DNA of 64,000 nt. Origin: Lunularia cruciata. Taxonomy: Eukaryota > Streptophyta > Marchantiopsida > Lunulariales > Lunulariaceae. The notes under the pieces were generated by a model that was not told the origin of the DNA, made no database searches, and saw only the letters and a list, made by a program, of their open reading frames with translations. The first letter of the stretch is position 1. Each line of letters starts with the position of its first letter. A program made the translations under genes and the position numbers. Below, piece after piece: positions 1 to 10,252 of this stretch. The stretch covers positions 55,368,501 through 55,432,500 of the forward strand of contig OX419761.1 of the NCBI GenBank assembly GCA_948567375.1. Direction: 5' to 3'.

Positions 1-500
1 ATATGCTCAACTCAATTATAGATGAATGCAAACAAAAGCCCTCAATAGAGTTGACACCAACAATAATATGTAAAATTTGCATCAATTTCTATTTACTAGG
101 TAGTTAAGAAGAATGTACTAAGAACAATTAAAACATTTTAAACATTCAATTTCATGCAAATTTAAAAAGAAAATAATTCAATTCAAATTTTCTCCATGGG
201 GAAGACCCTACCAAAACAAAAATAAATAACAAACAAGAGTTAAAATAAGGTTAAGCCCCAGTAGTATTGTTATGAGAACTTTGCATACAACATCTAAGAT
301 ATCAGAGTTGTACGGCTCATATATTATCATATCATTCTTTGATTATGTGATTGCTCTCTTATGGATTTCACAAGTCAATGTTCTTTGTAGAGCAATGAAT
401 ACATGTTATCTAAAGTAGACTATGAAGTAGAAAAGTGAAAATGTATCTCTAATGTTACTATGTAGGTTCTTGTATACTCCTTGACAAATGTGTCAAATGT
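1..500. other. AT-rich sequence, no gene seen
   Basis: No open frame longer than noise and no recognisable protein or RNA motif. The sequence is AT-rich and looks like decayed intergenic DNA. Confidence 0.5.
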
Positions 501-614
501 CATATCCATTGCTCCATATAACTCCAAGGGTAGAGGAACATAGAGATAACCTTGTTGCATATCCATTGCTACATATAACTTGAAGGTTAGAGAAACAAAG
601 AGATGATCTTGCTA
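501..614. repeat. 57-bp tandem duplication, two units
   Basis: Two direct copies start at 501 and 558, each beginning CATATCCATTGCT and ending with a CCTTGTTG/TCTTGCT-type tail. They differ at roughly one position in six, so the duplication is not recent. No coding potential is seen. Confidence 0.8.
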
Positions 615-723
615 CATACCCCTATACTTGGATATCACCGCACTGCTCACCACCCATCAAAGAAGATGGATATTCACCAACTCCAAAACTACATTGTATA
701 TAAAATGCATAATTATAGCATCC

Positions 724-883
724 ATTATTATGCTTGATCATCTTGAATCATATACAAATCTATTTTAGCTCATATCATCTATAAAAAATACCAACACTCC
801 TTCATTATTATACTTGATCATCTCGGACCAAATACAACTCTATTTTAACTCATATCATTTATAAAAGATACCAATACTCCTTC
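724..883. repeat. 80-bp tandem duplication, two units
   Basis: Units start at 724 and 804 with ATTATTATGCTTGATCATCT and its close variant, and both end in CCAA(C/T)ACTCCTTC. Divergence is modest. No ORF runs through it. Confidence 0.85.
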
Positions 884-1230
884 CAAGTGAGGTATCCACT
901 CTCTTGTGTTAAGTGTGGAATTTGATTGTTATTAGAATTCTTCAAGAGATAATTATCACAAGCAAGTTGAAGAGTAAGTACAAGACAGATCTTTTATATG
1001 AGCATAGAAGTGATATATAGGGTAAGTATTGGTAGTCAATGTGACTTTTATAGTTCTTGTTTTGACAATTCTTGATTGACATTTAATTATGAATAAAATT
1101 CCTATGCAATTGTGCACGTAGGTAGATTATGGTCAAACCACATGAAATTTGGGATAATTTCTATGCATGTTTACTAGATTGATGAATGATTTCCACTCCA
1201 TCACATAACCAAAATTGGATTCCCATTTCT

Positions 1231-1640
1231 CTCTCAAATTCCTAGTTGCACATTTTCTCCCAAAAACTTGTACTCGAGAAAAATTAATAATTGCATCATA
1301 GGAAGCAATCTTTCATCCTCCAAAAAGGCACCAAGTTGTATCAACTCTATTGCTCTCCCAAATTCCTAGTTGCATATTTTTTCCCAACATCTTGTACTAA
1401 AGAAAATATTATAATTGCATCATAGGTAGCAATCCTTCATCCTCCAAAAAGGCACCAAGTCATATAGACCTTATTGCATTAAATGTAGAACCACATTTAC
1501 AAGTGAGGAATCAAGATGCAATATAATTGCATCATAGTAGCAATCCTTTATCCTCCAAAAAGGCACCAAGTCACATGGACCTTATTGCATTTAATGTAGT
1601 ACCATACTCACAAGTGAGGAATGAAGATGCAATATAAATG
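1231..1640. repeat. Tandem repeat, two full units and one partial unit
   Basis: The phrase AATTCCTAGTTGCA starts at 1237 and 1361 (period 124). ATAATTGCATCATAG followed by CTCCAAAAAGGCACCAAGT recurs from about 1411 and from 1523 (period about 112). The third unit lacks the first half. This is the third separate tandem duplication within 1.2 kb. Confidence 0.85.
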
Positions 1641-1799
1641 GGTGGACTAGACCTATGAAAAATCTCATTGTTGTAGAGAAAGTAGCCAGTACAAGTCAAC
1701 TAACCTTAAAGCAAAATCAAATTATGATCCAAGAGCATGCATATGGTACATGAGGAAAAGAGAATATATTCATTCTTGCTAGAGAAAGAATGAATATAT

Positions 1800-2112
1800 G
1801 CTCTTGTTACAAAAAATAGATGGATCAACTAAAAGAGAATGTAGTGCAAGCTGAAAGTATCAATCCATCAAGGAAAAATTCAAATCTCTAGTCCAATCAG
1901 AAGGTAAAAAGGCAAAAGATGGAAAGAAATCTTGCACCTATGACAATAAGCCATCTCTTACTTCCTCAATGACACAAAGTGAGAGAAAGGATCATCCTCT
2001 ACCTCTATCACATAAGTCTCCAAAACTAGCGTATCAATGAAAACAAAATAAGAGGAAAGTAGAGGTGCCAAACCAAAAAGAATATAAAGTTTGTTTCTCT
2101 TGACTCCTTGAA
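1800..2112 (-). pseudogene. Fragment of the non-LTR-type RT element (C-terminal coding part)
   Basis: Read on the minus strand, this stretch matches 18,890-19,165 of the larger RT element almost base for base over about 280 bp. The clearest shared protein segment is VLETYVIEVE preceded by PLLSS. Similarity continues past the element's stop position through CTTGATGGA and ends near 1800. The upstream part (2,113-2,248) is unrelated. It is a short internal fragment of another copy, with no catalytic motif, so it is certainly non-functional. Confidence 0.8.
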
Positions 2113-2249
2113 CCAGACTTTTATAAAGGTTAATATGTGGCTGAAAGTTAAAATAATCTCCTTGAAACATAAGGAGTTCAAAATTTTTTCTTTCCAAGAT
2201 GATTAAAGGTTTCAATTTGTATTTTCTTTGCCACCCATATAAATCCATA

Positions 2250-3480
2250 AATCTTTTTATAGGAAGTACTTAAAATTTATGGGTAGCATTATGGAGTACA
2301 TTAATTTCTGGGAAATTTTTCTCACCATACACAATTTTATGGGTTATGAAAATTGGAACCCATATTTTTTTACAAGTTCCTGGCAATCCTTAGAACTTAT
2401 TGAGTAAAAAGTTCACATAAAATTTTTATCCATACAATTTTGTCACCCATCAAAATTTATAAAGGACCAATCAGTTTTTGAAGCAAATTAAAATCTTTAT
2501 TATTGATACAATAATACTGTTATTGGTATCCATAAATATCCCTATTTTATGCCTCAAAATCAGTCAAAATGCTAATTGAATCCCTCTATTAGGGGATTTA
2601 AACGAGGGGTTATGGGGTCCCATAATAGATCTATAAATTTTTTAATGGTCTGTGTGGAAAGAATTATGGGTTGCCTAGTAGGGTACAGTGGAATTTTTAA
2701 GTACCCAAACCACCATTGTCTAAAATCCCGTCATTAGAAAGGTGAACCGTTATATTTTACAGATGGTCTATAAATCTTAATTAGAGCTAATGGATGAATA
2801 CCTGGCAGGTTAATACTCTTCCCCGCATTAGATGATTTATTAGGGAGTTTCAAATTCAGGCTTTTGGGACACCCTTTAGAATCCATAAATGAGTTTATGG
2901 GTAGATGGTAAAAATTTTATGCATAAAATAAGGGCTTTCAAAAATGTTTTCTATGGGATTTTTATAGGAGTAGGTGAGTCCCATGCAACTTTCTTGGCCA
3001 ACTCGTAAAAATATATTTCGTCACTAATGAAAAATTTGTAATATATTTTACTGTCTACTTTTAACTTTACGACTCGTTCCAGTTTCTCCCTAGCCGGATA
3101 ATCTTCATGTTTAGTGTTTACGGTGCAAAGAATTAGGAAGCTTTGGCAAAAAATCAGGCAAAAAATATGATTAGAGATGGTGGACAAGTACAACTTGGTT
3201 CCTGCTCAGAAACAATAAGACAATAGCTATGGGCTCAAGGTAGAATTTGAATGGTACCCTTTGATTTGAATATACTCATTTTTGTTCACGTGGGTAGACT
3301 TTTGATGCACTCCACTTCTTGCTGGTTCAATCTCCCTTTGAATCTCAAATTCCCCATGGGTTGTGGAGAGAGATGGTTAACAAAGACATGTGATTATGCC
3401 TCATTGAGTTCATAGATGGGTGTTGGAAATTGACATGTGCAATTAAAAAATAAATCTAATCGCTACACAACAAGAATCAA
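2250..3480. other. AT-rich non-coding segment
   Basis: There is no credible ORF. Up to about 2,960 the text repeatedly uses short phrases such as AATTTATGGGTA and TCCATAAAT. The same phrase style recurs at 15.2-16.3 kb and 21.6-22.2 kb, both beside the larger RT element. No structure is recognised between 2,960 and 3,480. Confidence 0.4.
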
Positions 3481-3949
3481 GAGTGGGTTGTTATTCATTT
3501 TAGGGAATGGAGAGAGGAAGTAAGTGCACCATCATCAAAGGAAGAGAGAATTTGAGCATGATGGTAGACATAGAGTGTACTTGGTCTCTTGAAACAAAAG
3601 TTTCTTCTCCATTAGCAAGTTCTTTTCTTGGTTGTTTGGCTCTAGATCCTACACAAGATCGTACCCGTTTCCCAATAAAATCAAGCACTTCCATGCATTC
3701 TCCTCCTATGTTGAAATTTCAAGAGCTTCTTACCATGGTGTCCTCAAGTCCATATTTAGAGGTGGTGAAATTGAAAGCAAATGTGGTAGTGAAAGCTGCA
3801 AGAGGGGAGAGGATGATAGGTTTATAATGATATCTCATCATTATTGTCAAATATTGGATAATCTAAAGATCCAGATCATTTCAACAAAATTTGTGGGAGC
3901 AATTGCAAGAAATCTGTCTAGAAAAGTACAAAATTCCATTACATGGCCA

Positions 3950-4948
3950 ACTTTCTTGTGAAGATTGGAAAGGATTGGATTGTGAAAATTTCTTGTGAAG
4001 ATTGGATTTCTAGAGTCCATGATGGTAGATAGATTGCAAAAGAAATGGGATCAATATGTGGCTTTTTATAAATTGGCTTGAACTTGGGAGGACAAATGAA
4101 CTAGCAAAGGACTCACCAAGAAAGAATTGAGGCAAAGATGGAAGACTATTGATGATAAATTAAATCATCAATGTCTATATTATGCAAGAATGGATCTTTA
4201 GCTTGGTTTGAGAGCTAATATTTTTCCCCCAACACTTGTCTTTTTAGGATTTCAACATGAATATTTCAAGATGGTTATAGAGGAGGAAATAGGATCTCAA
4301 ATTATATTGGAACTCCCTACAAAGGATTGTGCAGATGAAACACCATCATATGGGTTTTGTGGTCCTAATATAGATTGATTTTTGGTTTCCTAGTACCTAA
4401 GAGTCATTTCCTCATGTACCCTTATCTCATAGATTGAGGAGTATCCCGTGTAGGGGGAAGAAGATGAGGGTCAATCATAGCCAAAAAGCAAATATGTTCC
4501 TTATCCACCTACCTTTGAAGCTCAAGAACCACCTCCAATGAAGGCTAGCCATGATAGAGACCATGAATGTAAGATGGATGGAGAATGCAATTTAGTATTG
4601 CTTTCACAAAGAAAGGTAACTTGAGGAAAGACAACTTTTGCTTCAATGGGAACAAAGACACAAGCTTCAAAGCCACCATCTTCTACAACTATGTTGGCTT
4701 TTATGCAAGATCTTTCTAATATGACCAAGTTAAAAAGTGATTTGGTTGAGGCCTGTGAGAGGTGGAAATTTGCAAAAATTGAAGCTCAAAAGGTCGCTAA
4801 GATGGAGAAGTTGCACCTCAAAGGTGAATTAGAAAAATTAGTTTTATTTTTTGAGTTAAAGAAGAGGAGAATCAAAGAGAGAACTTTATTTGCCAAATTA
4901 GAAAAGAAAAGAATTAAAGAGAGGACATCCAAATCCAAAGAGCTCTAA
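3950..4948 (+). pseudogene. Relic of an unidentified basic/coiled-coil protein (family W, copy A)
   Basis: In one frame (4,118-4,948) the text reads KKELRQRWKTIDDKL, then a Cys-Tyr-Tyr-Ala-Arg-Met stretch, with premature stops. From 4,646 there is an uninterrupted 100-codon tail rich in Lys, Glu and Arg that looks like a coiled coil (repeated ERT, KLEKKRIKERT). The same layout, with GKGWRTIDDKL and HFARMES, occurs at 22,993-23,811, so this is a repeated family and not a chance frame. The W-x2-I-x-DKL block and basic coiled-coil tail are vaguely like plant trihelix/MYB-SANT proteins, but that is a guess. Truncated and stop-containing here. Confidence 0.5.
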
Positions 4949-5193
4949 TTTTAGAGTTAGCAAAACTAAGGAAAACCAATAATGAGATCAAAAGTTTAAT
5001 GAGTATCATGCCTCCTCTAGAGAGTACTCCAAGAATTCACCAGATTTTGACCAAGATAGCACACAAATTGATAGTTTTGAGGAATCATAACCTGATGCCT
5101 TAGCTGAATTGCTAGTAGAAGATTGATTCTACATCTATATGACAATGTGGTTATACTCCACAAAATGCTACTCCCATCCTTGTTATATGAGAT

Positions 5194-5224
<31 letters not shown>
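5194..5224. repeat. Microsatellite (TC)n followed by (TA)n
   Basis: About nine TC units run directly into about six TA units at the edge of an AT-rich stretch. It is a compound dinucleotide repeat. Confidence 0.95.
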
Positions 5225-6200
5225 TAATATTATACAGTATACTTATTGCATGGAGTTCATTATTGTGTACTGAGTGAGCTTCATTAAGTCTCCTTACTAA
5301 GTTTTGCTTTTAACATATAAAGTATAACATGATTAACATTAGGTACACTTTAAAGCAAAAGCTTGTGACCGCTCCGCATTGTATTATGGATCTTGTTCTC
5401 ATGTGTATCTGGTTGTGTTTTGTCTTGGACTTTGTTATGGATCTTGGATCTCATTTTTGTTCTTGTGTATCTCATTTTGTATATCTTTTATGTAGCTTCT
5501 ATCTCGTGTGTATATCTGGTTTTGTTTACCATGTCTGTTATTGATCTAGAACAAGACCAATGCTATGCATAAAAGTACAGTTTTCCTTGGGTCTTATTTT
5601 TTATTTGGATTTTTCAAAGATTTCTAAAGTTGGATTTTGCTCAAGTTTCACTTGGGTTTTGCATAGGTTTTTCTTGGATTTCACAAAAATATCCAAAAAT
5701 GGCTTGCACTTAGGTTTTGTTTGGGTTTCACATGGATATCACAAAAATGTCTCCAAAAAGATTCCATGCCAATTTTTCTTGGGTATCACCAAAAAGGGCT
5801 AGTTTTTGTACTAGTTTTGCTATGGAGTCATTTGAATTAAGAAAAGGAAACCAACATAGGTAGTGGTTTTATGCGGGTTTTGGGTGAGTCTCACTAAGTG
5901 TTTCTGCAAGGCTTGCTTGGAACCTGTGATTCAAGAGGAATTGACTTGGTAAGATGATGAAAAGTTCATTTTTAGTTTTTGTGTTGAGGATTGAATGACA
6001 CAAGTCATAACATAACAAAAATTCAAGGATCCACATACAAAAGAGGGTTCAAATCCATACCCACAATCTCACATAGGAAAGAGCATTAAGGACCCATATT
6101 CAAAAACTCTTATGGAAGAGAAGAAAAAAAAGATCTAAGCGTATATATAAATGTAAATATGTGCAAAAGCAATATATCATGGTACTTCATGCTCTATGTC
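5225..6200. other. No gene seen
   Basis: Two small open frames (5,329-5,544 and 5,560-5,802) consist of Phe/Val/Leu-rich low-complexity text made from repeated TTTGGGTTTCAC-like phrases. I see no protein motif and consider them non-coding. Confidence 0.45.
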
Positions 6201-6206
6201 CTTTGT

Positions 6207-7030
6207 CTATGTATCCTTTGCCTCTCTAAGGCAATTTAGTCTAATTTTCTCTACAACAATGTCCATGCATATGATGATAGATCTAGGGATCAAAGTGCTA
6301 TTATATCTCCAAAGAAGATCCCACTTGCTATCATGTATAGGAGAGTCTTCAAAGGCCAAGGCTAGTCCATCATAAGGATCTAGACTATAATCTAATAGAT
6401 GAACCAAATTCTTCTTGTGCATGAGAAACCCAATAGGAGATCCATGGTGGACTCTAAGTTTATCTAGAGGAGCTTTCAAGTGGTCACATGAGAATAGTTG
6501 TGAATTTTCTACTCCAATATAAAAGGGAATAAACAATGGAAGATGAATAACACCATGTGGATAGTTCCTAGAGTAAGGTAAGAAGGCATTGTCTACTATC
6601 ACTATATCATGCAGAGCCGAACCTTTAGCGGTACGCACTATAAGGTCTCACAATATAATCTTGATAGTGATATCGATACCCATCCATATCATCAAACATT
6701 CTCATGAGGCATGCACCCATATATACACCATTGGGTAAAAAACCATGGCTTTCAACATATACTCAGAATCCCATCTTGTGCTATGAGTCCAAATAAGTAC
6801 CTCAAAATGCTCCACACAATACTGCATGAACTCTTTAACTTTAGGATGTGTGATATATCTTAAAGTACTCCTTGCTCTATATGGGACCCATCAGCCCCTC
6901 TCCACAAACCTAGAACACTAGCATAATAGACTACTACTATCCCACATGATATCTCCTAAACATCCAATATCCAATACTATAATCTTCCTTTGCTTATCAT
7001 GAGCATAAGCCAGCAAGGAATAAACTCTCT
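6207..7030 (-). pseudogene. Relic of an FCP1/NIF-like (HAD) phosphatase domain
   Basis: On the minus strand the text runs from KIIVLDIGCLGDI (about 7,000), through VKEFMQYCVEHFEVLIWTHS (about 6,840-6,775), to DIVIVDNAF in the 143-codon ORF ending at 6,207. The order of an acidic LD-x-x motif, a FEV-x-IW-x-S block and a late VD block is that of NLI-interacting-factor/FCP1 phosphatases. The first catalytic Asp-x-Asp is altered (DIG). There are frame breaks between the blocks. A second relic with the same FEV-x-IWTHS block lies at 60,775-61,012 on the plus strand. In both places a coiled-coil stretch lies upstream in the same orientation. Family assignment is by motif memory only. Confidence 0.5.
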
Positions 7031-7499
7031 TGTCTCACTCATTTAGTGTCACAATGAAGATAATTTGGAAACCTCACATGTGAGTGTTTCTCTCCTCCCC
7101 TCTAACCACTCAATTTCTTCAGAAGTATGACATAAAGGCAGCTAAGGTGCAAGAGCATCTAAAAGTAAAGGTTTCAAATCTATGATATCTATATTTGATG
7201 TCATTTCACATGGCTCTCTTCTAGGCAATCCATCCAAGTGAGGCTCTATCTACATCTTTATTGATCTCATCTCTTGCCCATCCTCAAGTCTGTCTATTTA
7301 AGTCCCCTCACTAATCATGTTGGACCTCTTTGTTTGGGTCTCCTCATGCATAGCAAACTCTCCCGGTGATCACCTCAATGGGTACTCTTGAAATAAGGCT
7401 TTTTCATCCTCATAAGCTCCCTCCAAGGATGTCTTTGCCTCCACCAACTCAATTCAAGATATCTCCAACTCAACCTGGGTACGCTCCAGCTCTCCCATA

Positions 7500-8224
7500 G
7501 AGAGTTGGAACTCATGGCAATAGTTTTGTATCTACAACCTATAAGCCTCAGCCACCATCTGTCTCCCTACCTTAAGCTCATCAAATGCCCTCATCAAATC
7601 ATCTCTCTCCTCCATTTCTCACCTGATTCAAATATAAACTCTCCCTCTTGGTTTGCTCCCGCTCCTTCCTCTCCACCTCCCTCTCTCTCCCCTCCAAGTC
7701 TAAAAAACATGCTCTCTCATGCTCCAAAATTTCTCTTTCTCCTCTATATCACCCAAAGTGCTCTCTCTCTCCATAAGTGCAGACTTCCTTGCCACAAGTG
7801 CGGACTTTCTCTCTTCCAAATCCTTGGTCAAATGCTCTCTCTCTCCCACAAGGGTAGACTCTCTCACTCTAATGGCTCTCTCTCCTTCAAATCCCTTGCC
7901 AAATGCTCTCTCACTAGAATTTGCCACTCTGGTACTAGCTTTCATAATCAAATCTATATCACTCTCTCTCACCCTTCTATTACTATGGGTACAAATAAAT
8001 TGGAAGGAATACTTTCCATGAACATGTAACTCACCTCTATCCAGTGCATGAGTCTCCATAAACATGGACTTGCCAAGATTCTCATTGGACCCTCTCTTGA
8101 TGACAAATGAAAAAAAATGCCAAGGATGACCTCTCCAAAGATAAGGAAGAGCTTGGGATGGGATGGGATGGGATGGGATGTAATTACATCCTTGCCTCTC
8201 TTTGGGTAACTTCATCTGATGCAA
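7500..8224 (-). pseudogene. Coiled-coil segment upstream of the NIF-like relic
   Basis: The longest minus-strand frame (7,700-8,224, 174 codons) ends in a charged repeat built on ERES/KSAL heptad-like blocks. Its first third comes from a GGGAT microsatellite and is unlikely to be real protein. The 7,500-7,700 part has stops in every frame. A similar Glu/Arg/Leu-rich stretch precedes the second NIF-like relic (59.6-60.2 kb). A third, isolated one lies at 25.5-26.0 kb on the minus strand. I infer a shared gene family; its identity is unknown. Confidence 0.4.
8155..8180. repeat. (GGGAT)5 microsatellite
   Basis: Five perfect tandem GGGAT pentamers. They create the proline/serine-rich start of the minus-strand ORF over this region. 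Confidence 0.95.
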
Positions 8225-8539
8225 AAGCTCCTCTCATCCCTTCACCAAGATCCCTTAAAACATATTCATAGTATAATAAACAATTTTCTTAATGAATACA
8301 TTCATAACATGGTTATGAATACACATTACACATTAAGCAATTGTAATTTGAATACAAAGTATGATAAGTAATTGTATGAATGAATACCTTTATTACTCCA
8401 TGGAAAAAAATGTAGTGACTCAATGAACTCAATACACTCAAAAAAATTGTTTATTTGATGATGTACATGCAAACTTGTACATAGTACACGAGGGATGTTA
8501 ATAATAGTTGTTGGTGTTTCTAAAAACATGTCTAATCAC

Positions 8540-9149
8540 TCACCACCATCATCATATGTAGCTCTGCTATTGATGTGAATATATGTACCATCAGGGGCTG
8601 CTTCTATGTCATAATCAACCTCTCCCTCTTCTAAGAATCCATTTTCCATGAACACATGAGTGAGGGGTTGACCCACAAATATAACCTTGTATCTAGGTCC
8701 ATCATGTTGTCAAATCTATTTCTACAAGAAGTGCATTTCTAGACTAACCACTTGGAGCATGAGTTCTGACCATGCATACTCTTCCCCTGCTCGCTGCAAG
8801 TGTACCTTGGTCCTCTCTAATTCCACTTCACCATAAGAGCAAGATATCCATGTGCCACCTTTGGCTGGCATGTAGGAACAAGCAGAGCTACCATCATCTA
8901 GGAAAAATGGACTCCATGTAGGGAAATGCACTGTTGCACCAAGTATCTCCTCATGGTATGATCACAGACTGGAAACCAATCCTGCACCAAAGAATAGGGA
9001 ACTGGCCTCCTTCTACCTAACCCAAGTGGTAATGCAATTGCAACTCTGATCATATCAAGAATCAAGGTGAAGCATCTGCTAGTTACAATAGCGGCATGTG
9101 TTGCAACATTCCAAGTCCTCATGAACCCAATGCATGACCAAGCCTGCAA
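8540..9149 (-). pseudogene. Unidentified coding relic
   Basis: Minus-strand frames at 8,898-9,149 (83 codons) and 8,722-8,931 (69 codons) are followed by a stop-free stretch containing PLTHVFMENGFLEEGE. The last block resembles text at about 47,700-47,920 on the minus strand, where LTHLFVERGYILEED appears. Two independent copies of one peptide block suggest a dispersed coding relic, but I cannot name the family and neither copy is intact. Confidence 0.3.
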
Positions 9150-9850
9150 GGTATAACAAATGAATGCACAAAGTGAACATTGGAATTACGTTCCTCACTA
9201 AATTACAAAAGTAGAACAAATGGACAAACCATCTCCAAGTCTAAAGTTTTGGAAGAATTTCATGGCTTTTGCTAGGGTTTTGCTAAAGATGTGCAAAGGG
9301 TTTTGGGAGGATGACTCAGGATGTTGGGTTTAGAAGGGTAACTCTGGTCTTTGGGTTTTGCTACTTATGGGTTTTAGAAAGGTAAATTTGTCTTTAGAGT
9401 TGCTCTAGTTTTGTGGGTCTATTGTGGGTTTGCTATGGTTTTGTAGGTTTCAATAGGGATAGTGCAAAATAAAAAAGTTTTGCAAGATTTATCTAGTTTC
9501 TTCAGACTATCCTCTGGTTTTGCTTGGATTTTGTGTGTTTGGTATTGGTTATCAGTATTAGAGGAGTTTTGAGCACTCCAATGGGAGGTTTCATGAGAGT
9601 TTCACAAAAAATATAAGTATTTCATAACCATAAAAGTGGAAATTTAGAAAGTCATATTATTGGCCATTGAACTTGGGTTTCCAATCAACTATCCACCTTC
9701 CTGAAAGTAGTCTTCCATGTTCAGCATGTCTTGTTTCTCTCATACACAACTGCCATCTCCATTTGCAAAAAAATCTAAAAGACCAAAACCTTACTTTCTA
9801 ATTTCTTGTTTCAAAACCTCTCTATTTTCTCCTCCCAACCCTATCTCTCC

Positions 9851-10118
9851 TTGGCTTGCTTTCTTGTGTCACTTCTGTTTACTAATCCAGTCACCCTCTT
9901 GTTCCTTTCTCTTCCCAAAAACCTCTTGCAAACCTATCTCTAGTCAATGATTCTTCTTTCTTCCCAAAAACAAAACCAAAACCTCTCTTGGCTTGCTTTC
10001 TTGTCACTTCTATTTACTAATCTGATCACCTTTTTGTTCCTCTTTCTTCACAAAAACCTCTTGCATTCCTATCTCCACTCAATGATTCTTCTTTGTTCCC
10101 AAAAATACATCAACTCTT
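9851..10118. repeat. 137-bp tandem repeat, pyrimidine-rich
   Basis: Units start at 9,851 and 9,988 with TTGGCTTGCTTTCTTGT and both contain CCAAAAACCTCTTGC and TCAATGATTCTTCTTT. The array appears to continue, decayed, on both sides of the inserted element at 10,253. CAAGAATTT followed by AATTTCTAG occurs just left (10,218) and just right (12,131) of that element. The Phe/Ser-rich ORFs over it are composition artefacts. Confidence 0.75.
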
Positions 10119-10247
10119 CTTTCTTCCCAAAAATAAATCCTTATTCCACACCCTCTTGCCTCTCAAATCCTCATGACCTCTCCCACAAAACCATGAAACC
10201 ACAAATGCCTTACCATTCAAGAATTTGAATTTCTAGTTGTCTCCTTT

Positions 10248-10252
10248 CTTGT
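10248..10252. repeat. Target site duplication, left copy (family T copy A)
   Basis: CTTGT directly precedes the element. The identical pentamer follows its last base at 12,107-12,111. Confidence 0.75.

Noticed and set aside
3500-3961. Overlapping ORFs of 106 and 109 codons
   Set aside because: No motif, the two frames overlap each other, and the second family W copy does not preserve them.
5329-5802. Cys/Phe-rich plus-strand ORFs
   Set aside because: Built from irregular repeats of a short T-rich phrase; no conserved motif and no second copy.
7505-8029. 174-codon plus-strand ORF
   Set aside because: Ser/Leu/Pro-rich text produced by CTCTCTC-like composition, opposite the coiled-coil frame. 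No motif.
9717-10228. Two adjacent ORFs of 77 and 93 codons
   Set aside because: They are the tandem 137-bp pyrimidine-rich repeat read in frame.
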